From the NCBI RefSeq assembly GCF_010671565.1, contig NZ_JAABOQ010000003.1, positions 248,001-312,000 on the forward strand: a DNA stretch of 64,000 bases, given 5' to 3'. The notes under the pieces are model-generated. The model searched no databases, was not told where the DNA came from, and worked only from the letters and a program-made list of their open reading frames with translations. Positions 27,081 to 35,071 of this stretch are shown here, in pieces; the first letter of the stretch is position 1; every line of letters starts with the position of its first letter. The stretch comes from Spongiivirga citrea (GTDB taxonomy: Bacteria > Bacteroidota > Bacteroidia > Flavobacteriales > Flavobacteriaceae). Position numbers and translations under genes: made by a program.

Positions 27081-27371
27081 TTACTTAACCTCCACATTCG
27101 TTTTCACACCTTCTACGAAAACTTTAGCAGGCTTGAATGCTGGAATATTGTGAGCTGGGATTTTAATTGTAGTATTTTTTGAAATATTTCTTCCAGTTTT
27201 TTCGGCTCTAGTTTTAATAATAAAACTTCCAAAACCTCTTAAATATACATTGTCACCACTTTCTAATGAGTTCTTAACCTCTTCCATAAAAGATTCAACA
27301 GTTGCCTGTACGTCTCCTTTTTCGATTCCTAACTTTTCTGAAATCTTTGCTACGATATCCGCTTTTGTCAT
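27081..27371 (-). CDS. hup: HU-family DNA-binding protein
   Basis: A 96-residue histone-like protein: MTKADIVAKISEKLGIEKGD helical start, the VYLRGFGSFIIKTRAEKTGR core, and the beta-arm with NIPAFKPAKVF, giving the minor-groove Pro. It bends and compacts DNA. Cotranscribed with the 29-residue basic protein downstream; divergent from mutY. Confidence 0.95.
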   Translation of the reverse strand: MTKADIVAKISEKLGIEKGDVQATVESFMEEVKNSLESGDNVYLRGFGSFIIKTRAEKTGRNISKNTTIKIPAHNIPAFKPAKVFVEGVKTNVEVK

Positions 27372-27407
27372 TTTTAATTGAATTTTAGGGTTTGTTTATA
27401 AGGGCTG

Positions 27408-27415
27408 CAAATATA
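27408..27415 (-). promoter_or_regulatory. -7 element of the HU promoter
   Basis: TATATTTG on the minus strand, 37 bases upstream of the HU start. No well-placed TTG was found. Confidence 0.45.
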
Positions 27416-27503
27416 TACATTTTTTGCCCAATTAATAAAACGTAATTGACTTAAATATAAATATATAAACTCATATTTTTACACAATTATTGTTAAATTA
27501 CAC

Positions 27504-28541
27504 ATGTTTTCTCAACACTTAATTCGCTGGTACTCAATTAATAAAAGGGATTTGCCTTGGCGAAACACAACTCACCCTTACCCCATCTGGCTTTCAGAAA
27601 TAATTTTGCAACAAACTCGTGTCGAACAAGGTATGCCCTACTATTTTAAATTTTTGGAAACTTTTCCGACTATTTTTGACCTAGCAAAGGCCGATGAGTC
27701 ATCGATTTTAAAACTTTGGCAAGGACTAGGTTACTACTCTCGTGCTCGAAATCTACATGCCACCGCGAAACATATTGCATTTAAGCTCGATGGAAAGTTC
27801 CCAGAAACTTTTGAGGGATTGCTAAAACTAAAAGGGGTTGGACATTATACAGCAAGCGCAATTGGTTCAATTTGTTTTGATTTGCCCACGCCTGTTGTCG
27901 ATGGAAACGTTTTTAGAGTACTTGCTCGATATTTCGGGATTGACACACCTATTAATAGCACCCAAGGAATTAAGGAGTTCAGAGATTTGGCCGAAACACT
28001 AATTGACAAAAGTCAGCCCGCTACTTTTAATCAGGCCATTATGGAATTTGGCGCAACACAATGCAAGCCTCAAAACCCATATTGTTTGCATTGTCCATTT
28101 AATGAAAGTTGTGTTGCTCTTCAAAAGAATAAGATCAAAGACTTGCCTGTCAAACTCAAAAAAACAAAAGTCAAACAACGCTACTTTAATTATTTAGTTT
28201 TTAAAACCAGTTCGAATGAGTCTATTTTAAATGAGCGAACCTTAAAAGGTATTTGGCAAAATTTATATGAATTTCCATTAATTGAAACTGAAACATCAAT
28301 TAATGAAGAACACCTTAGGTCTCATGACCAATTTAAAAATCTAATTGGCGCAAATCCTTTTCAAATAGTCTTATATAATGACAAGGATATTGTACACAAG
28401 CTATCACATCAGCATTTACATACTAAATTTTGGGTTGTTGAAATAGATACTACCCCACAGGAAACGGTCCCTATCGATTCTTTAAAAACATACGCAGTGC
28501 CAGTTCTAATCAGTAATTTCTTAGAAGAATATAACTTTTAG
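27504..28541 (+). CDS. mutY: A/G-specific adenine DNA glycosylase
   Basis: Removes adenine mispaired with 8-oxoguanine; 345 residues. Seen: catalytic Glu32 in LSEIILQQTRVEQ, the helix-hairpin-helix LKGVGHYTASAIG, Asp133 in PVVDGNVFRVLARYFG, and the [4Fe-4S] motif CKPQNPYCLHCPFNESC (C-x6-C-x2-C-x5-C). The C-terminal NUDIX-like 8-oxoG recognition domain covers about 225-345. First gene of the conserved mutY-ssb-gldE-gldD order of gliding Bacteroidota. Confidence 0.96.
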   Translation: MFSQHLIRWYSINKRDLPWRNTTHPYPIWLSEIILQQTRVEQGMPYYFKFLETFPTIFDLAKADESSILKLWQGLGYYSRARNLHATAKHIAFKLDGKFPETFEGLLKLKGVGHYTASAIGSICFDLPTPVVDGNVFRVLARYFGIDTPINSTQGIKEFRDLAETLIDKSQPATFNQAIMEFGATQCKPQNPYCLHCPFNESCVALQKNKIKDLPVKLKKTKVKQRYFNYLVFKTSSNESILNERTLKGIWQNLYEFPLIETETSINEEHLRSHDQFKNLIGANPFQIVLYNDKDIVHKLSHQHLHTKFWVVEIDTTPQETVPIDSLKTYAVPVLISNFLEEYNF

Positions 28542-28557
28542 TCCAAGCTTATATTCT

Positions 28558-28565
28558 TATTTTTG
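28558..28565 (+). promoter_or_regulatory. -7 element of ssb
   Basis: TATTTTTG, 35 bases upstream of the ssb start; no clear TTG at the right distance. Confidence 0.35.
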
Positions 28566-28600
28566 ACTATATTTAATATTACAATAAACAAACAAAAACC

Positions 28601-29071
28601 ATGTCAGGAACCTTAAACAAAGTGATGCTTATTGGGCATTTGGGAGATGAAGTGAAGATGCATTATTTTGAAGGAGGAGGGTGTATTGGTCGCTTCCCTT
28701 TGGCGACTAATGAAACCTATACTAATAAAACTACTGGTGAACGTGTTTCGAACACTGAGTGGCATAACATTGTAGTGCGAAATAAGGCCGCCGAAATTTG
28801 TGAAAAATACCTAAAAAAAGGTGATAAAATGTATGTTGAAGGTCGGATCAAGACTCGTAAATGGACTGATGATAAAGGAATGGAGCGCTACAGTACTGAA
28901 ATACAATGTGTCGATTTCACCTTTCTAACTGCTAAACAGGAGTCTGGTATGCAGCAAGGCGGACAACCTCAAGCGGTAGCTCCGAGCCAACCACAAGTAG
29001 CGCAACAACCTGCTACACCTGCGCCTACACCGCCTGAACAGCCTGTCGAAGAAGACGACCTACCATTTTAA
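28601..29071 (+). CDS. ssb: Single-stranded DNA-binding protein
   Basis: A 156-residue SSB: OB fold at residues 1-108 (LNKVMLIGHLGDEVK, EWHNIVVRNKAAEICEKYLKKG, YVEGRIKTRKWTDDKG), a Gln/Pro-rich linker, and the protein-binding tip DDLPF at the C terminus. It binds single-stranded DNA in replication and repair. Between mutY and gldE. Confidence 0.96.
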   Translation: MSGTLNKVMLIGHLGDEVKMHYFEGGGCIGRFPLATNETYTNKTTGERVSNTEWHNIVVRNKAAEICEKYLKKGDKMYVEGRIKTRKWTDDKGMERYSTEIQCVDFTFLTAKQESGMQQGGQPQAVAPSQPQVAQQPATPAPTPPEQPVEEDDLPF

Positions 29072-29091
29072 GTTTAACTAATTAACATCTA

Positions 29092-30411
29092 TTGGATACC
29101 GAACCTCCGAGTTTAATAGTTTTTCTTCTGTTTAACAGCACTTATATGGTGCTAGAATGGTTAGTATTGCTCTTATTGTTGGTCTGCTCTGCACTTATCT
29201 CTGGCGCCGAAGTAGCATTTTTTGGTCTTTCTTCAACTCAATTGAAAGAAGCAAAATCCGAAGAAGATTCATCCTTAGCATTAGTTTTAAAACTCTTACA
29301 AAACCCCAAAAGACTACTGGCAACAATTTTAGTAGCAAACAATACCATTAATATTGGAGCCGTACTGCTATTTGATGCGATTGGTGCTGTAATTTTTTCA
29401 AACCTCGATTACAAAGTATTAGGTTTGATCGATCTACGCTTTGTAGTAGAAGTGGGTATTGTAACCTTCTTGATTCTCCTATTCGGAGAAATCTTACCAA
29501 AAATATACGCAAGTCGAAATAGCCTATCCTTTTCAAAAAGAATGGCTCGCCCTATTTATATATTAGATATTTTGTTTGCTCCCTTAAGCCGACCGATGCA
29601 GGTCATTACAGGTTTTATCCATGATAAATTCGGAAATAAAAAAACAAATCTGTCTATTGATCAGCTATCGCAAGCCCTTGAATTAACATCAGAAGAAGAT
29701 ACCACTGCCGAAGAGCAGAAAATTTTACAGGGCATCGTTTCCTTTGGCAATACCGACACCAAACAGGTCATGCGGCCTCGTATCGATATTTTTGCTTTAG
29801 GTACCGATATGCCTTTTAAAGACGTGGTAACTGAAATCATAAAAAATGGTTATTCTCGAATTCCCATTTTTCAAGACAATATTGATACGGTAGCCGGTGT
29901 TTTATATGTAAAAGATCTATTACCTCATATTGATAAGAAATCATATGCTTGGGAAAAGCTAATAAGACCACCATACTTCGTTCCTGAAAACAAAAAGTTA
30001 GACGATCTTTTAAAAGAATTTCAAGAACAGAAAAATCATCTCGCTATTGTTGTAGATGAATACGGTGGGACATCGGGCCTCGTTACTTTAGAGGATATTA
30101 TAGAAGAAATTGTAGGAGACATCACCGATGAATTTGATGATGAAGATCTAGTCTATTCTAAAATAAACGACAATCAATTCGTTTTTGAAGGTAAAACAGC
30201 CCTACGAGATTTTTATAAAGTGATTGACCTTGAAGATGATAGTTTGTTCGAAGATCAAAAAGGAGAAGCTGAAAGTATTGCTGGTTTTGTTTTAGAAATT
30301 TCAGGAAGTTTCCCTAAAAAAGGAGATCGTATTAGTTTTGAAAATTATATGTTTGACATTGAAGCGCTCGACCGCAAACGAATTAAACAAGTAAAGGTTA
30401 CGATACCCTAA
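29092..30411 (+). CDS. gldE: Gliding motility protein GldE (CNNM/CBS-domain membrane protein)
   Basis: A 439-residue protein with an N-terminal CNNM membrane domain (about 15-170; LISGAEVAFFGLSSTQLKEA), two CBS domains (about 210-330; MRPRIDIFALG, VDEYGGTSGLVTLEDIIEEI) and a C-terminal CorC/HlyC domain. It is a partner of GldD in gliding in flavobacteria. The start is TTG at 29092, since MDTEPPSLIVF fits the N terminus of homologues. It overlaps no neighbour and lies two bases before gldD. Confidence 0.9.
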   Translation: MDTEPPSLIVFLLFNSTYMVLEWLVLLLLLVCSALISGAEVAFFGLSSTQLKEAKSEEDSSLALVLKLLQNPKRLLATILVANNTINIGAVLLFDAIGAVIFSNLDYKVLGLIDLRFVVEVGIVTFLILLFGEILPKIYASRNSLSFSKRMARPIYILDILFAPLSRPMQVITGFIHDKFGNKKTNLSIDQLSQALELTSEEDTTAEEQKILQGIVSFGNTDTKQVMRPRIDIFALGTDMPFKDVVTEIIKNGYSRIPIFQDNIDTVAGVLYVKDLLPHIDKKSYAWEKLIRPPYFVPENKKLDDLLKEFQEQKNHLAIVVDEYGGTSGLVTLEDIIEEIVGDITDEFDDEDLVYSKINDNQFVFEGKTALRDFYKVIDLEDDSLFEDQKGEAESIAGFVLEISGSFPKKGDRISFENYMFDIEALDRKRIKQVKVTIP

Positions 30412-30413
30412 AC

Positions 30414-30992
30414 ATGAAGAAGTTTTTTTACCCCATAGCAGTCCTGTTTTTCATTTTAATCCTTTCGTGCGGAGAGGAAACATTACCGAAACCAAAAGCC
30501 CAGCTGCGTTTAGAATATCCTGAGGCTTTGTATGAGTTAGAAGCAAAAGATCTACCCTTAACTTTTGAAAAAAACAAACTTGCAAAAGCCGTTTATCAAT
30601 CGGGCGCCAATAATCGTCAAAAAGCAGTGAACCTTGAATATCCGTTGTTAAATGCTACGGTTTATTTATCATATATGCCTGTAACCAACAACATCGATTC
30701 TTTGTTACGAGATGCACAAAACCTAACTCAAAAACACGTGGTAAAAGCTGATGATATTCAAAGCGATTTGTATGAGAATGAAGTTCGAAATGTATACGGA
30801 ATGTTCTATCAGGTTTTAGGCAATGCCGCATCACAAAGTCAATTTTACGCAACAGATAGTGTCAACCATTTTTTAACTGGCTCACTATATTTTTATGCCA
30901 AACCTAATTTCGATTCTATTCAACCTGCGGCGGCCTACATTCAAAATGATATGGTTCGTTTAATGGAGACGATAGTTTGGAAAAAGCCTTAA
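30414..30992 (+). CDS. gldD: Gliding motility lipoprotein GldD
   Basis: A 192-residue lipoprotein (signal peptide and lipobox ILSCGEE, Cys at about residue 19) with the GldD pattern LEYPEALYELEAKDLP, LEYPLLNATVYLSYMP and KPNFDSIQPAAAYI. It is required for gliding and type IX-dependent secretion in Flavobacterium johnsoniae. Two-base gap to gldE, so one operon. Confidence 0.93.
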   Translation: MKKFFYPIAVLFFILILSCGEETLPKPKAQLRLEYPEALYELEAKDLPLTFEKNKLAKAVYQSGANNRQKAVNLEYPLLNATVYLSYMPVTNNIDSLLRDAQNLTQKHVVKADDIQSDLYENEVRNVYGMFYQVLGNAASQSQFYATDSVNHFLTGSLYFYAKPNFDSIQPAAAYIQNDMVRLMETIVWKKP

Positions 30993-30996
30993 CCAT

Positions 30997-31371
30997 TTAA
31001 GATAGTGTAGCCAACCACCAACTATTTCCGAATGGGTCTTTAAATCCCGCAGCTCGCTTTCCATTTTCTTCATCAATTGGTGTCATTAACGATTCGCAGC
31101 CTGCATCTAATGCTTTGTAATAAGTAGCATCAGTATCATTTACATAAATATATAAGGAAGAGCAGGTACTCCTTTCCGGACTCTCAGCTTCTGCTAACAA
31201 AAAAGTCGCATTACCTATCATAATTTCAGAATGCTGAATTTGTTTTTTGGCGTTTAACGTGCGAAGCATTTCCTGAGCGTTAAATATCTTTCTTGTAAAA
31301 TCGATAAACGCATCGGCATTATACAATAAAAGAAAAGGCATCACCTGTTGGTGCCTGGCTATAATTTTCAT
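30997..31371 (-). CDS. VOC-family protein (PhnB-like)
   Basis: About 124 residues with the vicinal-oxygen-chelate fold: VMPFLLLYNADAFIDFTRKI, then IQHSEIMIGNATFLLAEA, SLYIYVNDTDATYYKALDAG, and GKRAAGFKDPFGNSWWLA, as in PhnB-like proteins. The frame runs 15 residues further, but MKIIARHQQV is a better start. Convergent with gldD (four-base gap) and divergent from the AraC regulator. Reaction unknown. Confidence 0.82.
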   Translation of the reverse strand: MKIIARHQQVMPFLLLYNADAFIDFTRKIFNAQEMLRTLNAKKQIQHSEIMIGNATFLLAEAESPERSTCSSLYIYVNDTDATYYKALDAGCESLMTPIDEENGKRAAGFKDPFGNSWWLATLS

Positions 31372-31518
31372 TTGATTGGTGTACACAAACTCTCTTTTGA
31401 ATATGTACGGCTTCAATTATAATCTGGATTATTTGTTAGCTTAATTGGATAGGATTTATAATTAAGTAAATCTTTAATTCGGAGTATCATTTAAAAATAT
31501 TATTCCTAGTTTGGCATT

Positions 31519-32322
31519 ATGATTTTTGAGCCGTCAATTCCTGAAATACAAAAACACATAGATCATTATTGGATTATAAATGATTTTGCCGTGCTTACCA
31601 AGGCAAGTCCTTTTATGTACGCCTATCCAGGAATCACGCCAGATATGATTATCGTATTAGAAGGGCACTATAAAATGACCTATATGGGACAGACATATCA
31701 GTCAAATCGAAGCATGCTTTTTAGCTTTATTCATGAGCACGTATATCTTGACTTGTCGCAACTTAAACGATGTATTATCATCAAGTTTAAGTCTCGTGGA
31801 CTCTCTTCTTTACAACCTTTTGTAAAGGCAAATGCCGAACGGATAATGAAAGATTCTGTTGCTTTCGTAAATGATGTTTTCGATATAGAAATATCTCATT
31901 TTCTAACATCGCTAAATGGTTTATCATCTGAACAAATAGCCGCATCGCTCGACGAATGGTTTCTTAGCCTATACAACAAAGAAGACGAAGGCTTTATAGT
32001 CGAAATGGCGCAAGAGGTAAGCGACACTTTTGACATCAAAACAATCATGAATGCAACGGGCTATTCTTATAGTACCATAGAGCGTTATTTTAAACGAGAC
32101 ACAGGGCTTACACCTAAACGTTTTCAGTCTTTAAAACGTTATAAACTTGCTATTAGAGAGTTGTACGTCACGCGCAATAGCGATTGGCAACATTATGTCG
32201 CTAAATATGGTTATTACGATCAATCGCATTTTATAAAAGAAATTAAGCGCTATACCAATCACACACCTGCACGGTTATTGAATACCCCTGCCTTTATTGA
32301 GGTTCGCCCATTGTATTTATGA
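31519..32322 (+). CDS. AraC-family transcription regulator
   Basis: A 267-residue regulator. The N-terminal half is a cupin-like sensor of the DUF6597 type (PSIPEIQKHIDHYWIIND), and the C-terminal HTH_18 domain is seen in ATGYSYSTIERYFKRDTGLT and YGYYDQSHFIKEIKRYTNHT. It may control the neighbouring serine hydrolase or the divergent VOC gene; no operator was identified. Confidence 0.85.
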   Translation: MIFEPSIPEIQKHIDHYWIINDFAVLTKASPFMYAYPGITPDMIIVLEGHYKMTYMGQTYQSNRSMLFSFIHEHVYLDLSQLKRCIIIKFKSRGLSSLQPFVKANAERIMKDSVAFVNDVFDIEISHFLTSLNGLSSEQIAASLDEWFLSLYNKEDEGFIVEMAQEVSDTFDIKTIMNATGYSYSTIERYFKRDTGLTPKRFQSLKRYKLAIRELYVTRNSDWQHYVAKYGYYDQSHFIKEIKRYTNHTPARLLNTPAFIEVRPLYL

Positions 32323-32380
32323 CGAATTTTTACAATCACAAACTTAGCTGAAAGCTCATATTTGTATCAAAATAAAATTA

Positions 32381-33541
32381 ATGAAATACAGATTATTGTG
32401 CATTGTTTTGTGTGTGATTTGCGTGAGTTGCAACAGCACCAAAAAACCAGTTAACTACGATGCTAATCCAAGTGTAAACTTCAATCGCATTTTACAAGAA
32501 GAAATAGGAGTAGATGCAGAAAGTTCTGTAGGTTTATCACTAACAGTGATTTCTCCAGATCTAGATATCGATTTTACGGGAGCAGCAGGATTTGACAGCC
32601 TTAAAAAGGATAATCTTCTTAATGCTGAGCAACCGTTTCGCATCGCGAGCCTCACCAAGGTTTTTGTCGCAGCGGCTATTATGCGTTTAAAGGAAAACAA
32701 TCAACTTTCCTTAAAAGATCCTATTTCAAAATACATTTCGCAACAGCATATTACCATAATGAAGAAAGGTGGTTACAATCCTGACCAAATAACAATACGT
32801 CATTGTCTAACCCACTCCAGTGGACTTTATGACTATGCGGAAGGGGGACCAGAATACATAGAAACAGCCTCTCAAGACTCCTCAAAACGGTGGACTAGAA
32901 CAGAACAATTGCAATTTGCAATGGATAACGGCAAGCCTCATGCAGCGCCAGGTGTTGAAGAGCATTACAGTGACACGGGATATATTCTTTTAGGTGAAAC
33001 CATAGAAACCCTAACCAAAACTGGACTGGCCGAAGGACTTCGAAGCCTTTTAAAATTTGAAGAGCTGGGCATGTCATCTACTTGGTTAGAATCATTAGAA
33101 CCTAGACCAGAAAACCTTCTCCCATCAGTAAAAAGATATATGGGGACACTCGATACAACCAACTGGGATAACTCTATCGATTTATATGGTGGTGGGGGCT
33201 TGGCATCAACCACTAGAGATCTTAGCATTTTTCTTCAAGCGCTTTTTAATGGTAAAATTTTCGAAAAAGAGGATACACTACCAATCATGTTATTACAGAA
33301 AGAGTACGATGCGAATGGAAAAGAACTCCCCAACCAACGTTTAGGTTTTGGTAGTATAAAAGGCAAAGACTCCGGTATAGAAGTATTCTTGCATTCCGGA
33401 TTTTGGGGCACATTATTTTTACACTTTCCGGCGTACAATTGCAGCATAGCCATTAATGATACAAATGATGGTGACAATATGATTACTCAACGTGTTATTG
33501 ATTATGTGCAATGGTTAGCGGAACGGAAACAGCAAAAATAA
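32381..33541 (+). CDS. Serine hydrolase, class C beta-lactamase family, lipoprotein
   Basis: A 386-residue lipoprotein (signal peptide, lipobox CVSC at Cys17). Active-site motifs: SLTK (SxxK), YSDTGYIL in place of Y-x-N, and HSGFWG (HxG). The family covers beta-lactamases, D-aminopeptidases and esterases; substrates of Bacteroidota members are mostly unknown. It is followed directly by a convergent amidohydrolase gene with no gap. Confidence 0.85.
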   Translation: MKYRLLCIVLCVICVSCNSTKKPVNYDANPSVNFNRILQEEIGVDAESSVGLSLTVISPDLDIDFTGAAGFDSLKKDNLLNAEQPFRIASLTKVFVAAAIMRLKENNQLSLKDPISKYISQQHITIMKKGGYNPDQITIRHCLTHSSGLYDYAEGGPEYIETASQDSSKRWTRTEQLQFAMDNGKPHAAPGVEEHYSDTGYILLGETIETLTKTGLAEGLRSLLKFEELGMSSTWLESLEPRPENLLPSVKRYMGTLDTTNWDNSIDLYGGGGLASTTRDLSIFLQALFNGKIFEKEDTLPIMLLQKEYDANGKELPNQRLGFGSIKGKDSGIEVFLHSGFWGTLFLHFPAYNCSIAINDTNDGDNMITQRVIDYVQWLAERKQQK

Positions 33542-34951
33542 TTAGCTGGAAAGCAATGCCCTTAGCAAAGCATCTAATTGTTGTTTGTTATAGGTCCTAT
33601 TTCCCTGAATAACATGACTTATTTTTTTGGTATTTCTAATATCATCTAACGGATTGGCCGTTAAAACAACTAGATCAGCGACCTTGCCTTTGGCTATAAT
33701 GCCGTAATCGGTATCTTTTTTAAGAAAAGTCGCCCCGTTATATGCTGATGTTTGTAATACTTTTAACGGACTCATTCCTGTTTTAACCATCGCTTCTAGT
33801 TCATTATGTAATGAAATTCCAGAATAGGTATATGAATTGAAAGCGCCACTGTCCGATCCCGCTAATAACTTTACCTCTGCATCACTTAAAGATTTAGTTA
33901 GCGAACCGAAAAACATATCCAATTCTTTCCTATCCTTTGCTGCTTTTTCCGATGCGTTTAAAGCACGTTTAATGCGGCCTTGATAGGTTTTTACGATACC
34001 TTTTCCCATATACTTTAAATAATCGTCATTTTGATGATCTACCTCATCCAAATAACTCAAGGTTTCACCTATGTGTAATGTTGGAATGACATATACACCA
34101 TTCTCTTTTAGTCTTAGAAAGGTATTTTGCGCAGTGCTATCTTGATAAGTACTTTGAAGTATCGGCATGGCTTGCCAAAATCCGATTTCTTTTGATTTTA
34201 GTTTTTCAGTTACCGATGTTTCTTCTGAAGAGCAGCCTTTCATGATATAATACAAATGTTCTATCCCGGAAATTCCTGCATTTATGGTTTCATCTAAAGT
34301 GACCGTAAATGGCTTATGACCAGAGGTGATCAAACCTCTTTTCTTGGCTTCTTCAATAGTTTTTAGATAAAGGTCTCCACTAATTCTACTATCATACAAT
34401 TTTACAAAGTCTGTTTTTAATGCTTGTAATGAATCTAAAGCTGTACTGATATCATTTTCATTTTCTACAACTAAAGAACCCGCCCAAGTAGCGTTTGGAC
34501 CATCTATTTTAGGTCCAGAAGTAAAGATGGTAGGCCCTACTAATTCTCCTGCTTCGATTTCTTTTTGCCATGAATGAACTGAGCTTGTCAAATCACCTCC
34601 AGCATCACGAACTGTGGTAATACCATTGGCAGTGAAAAGTGGCAATAGATTTTTGTTTTCTTGAATGAGTGAATCGCCTCCACGAAAGTGTACATGATTA
34701 TCCCAAAAGCCAGGTAGAATGTAATTATTCTCTGCATTAATTTCATTCTCAGTTTGATATTGAAAATCGCTCTCGGACGAAATGATTTTTGCTATACGAC
34801 CGTCATTGATAAAAATGTTTTGTCTGGTTATTGCTCCCGTTTCTAGGTCGATTACATTCCCATTTTTTAGGACGATATCGAAGGCTTGTTTTTTGGTTTG
34901 AGAGCAGCTAATGACTAAAAGAACAAGTATTAAATGAAAGGCTTTTTTCAT
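33542..34951 (-). CDS. Amidohydrolase-family lipoprotein
   Basis: A 469-residue lipoprotein (lipobox VISC, Cys16) of the imidazolonepropionase-like amidohydrolase group. Metal-binding motifs: NHVHFRGGD (HxH) near residue 85, SGHKPFTVTLDE, IPTLHIGETL and LLAGSDSGAFN. The C-terminal block GIIAKGKVADLVVLTANPLDD is typical. Likely a periplasmic metal-dependent hydrolase, possibly a prolidase-type. Substrate unknown. Confidence 0.87.
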   Translation of the reverse strand: MKKAFHLILVLLVISCSQTKKQAFDIVLKNGNVIDLETGAITRQNIFINDGRIAKIISSESDFQYQTENEINAENNYILPGFWDNHVHFRGGDSLIQENKNLLPLFTANGITTVRDAGGDLTSSVHSWQKEIEAGELVGPTIFTSGPKIDGPNATWAGSLVVENENDISTALDSLQALKTDFVKLYDSRISGDLYLKTIEEAKKRGLITSGHKPFTVTLDETINAGISGIEHLYYIMKGCSSEETSVTEKLKSKEIGFWQAMPILQSTYQDSTAQNTFLRLKENGVYVIPTLHIGETLSYLDEVDHQNDDYLKYMGKGIVKTYQGRIKRALNASEKAAKDRKELDMFFGSLTKSLSDAEVKLLAGSDSGAFNSYTYSGISLHNELEAMVKTGMSPLKVLQTSAYNGATFLKKDTDYGIIAKGKVADLVVLTANPLDDIRNTKKISHVIQGNRTYNKQQLDALLRALLSS

Positions 34952-35071
34952 ATTTCGAACATGGCTTTTTTAGTATTTTACTAAATTCAATAGAGAAATA
35001 CTTTCATTCTTGCTTATCCTTTTGTTAAGAATTCATATCACAGTATTTCATCTTTCAAATCAAGTTAGTTT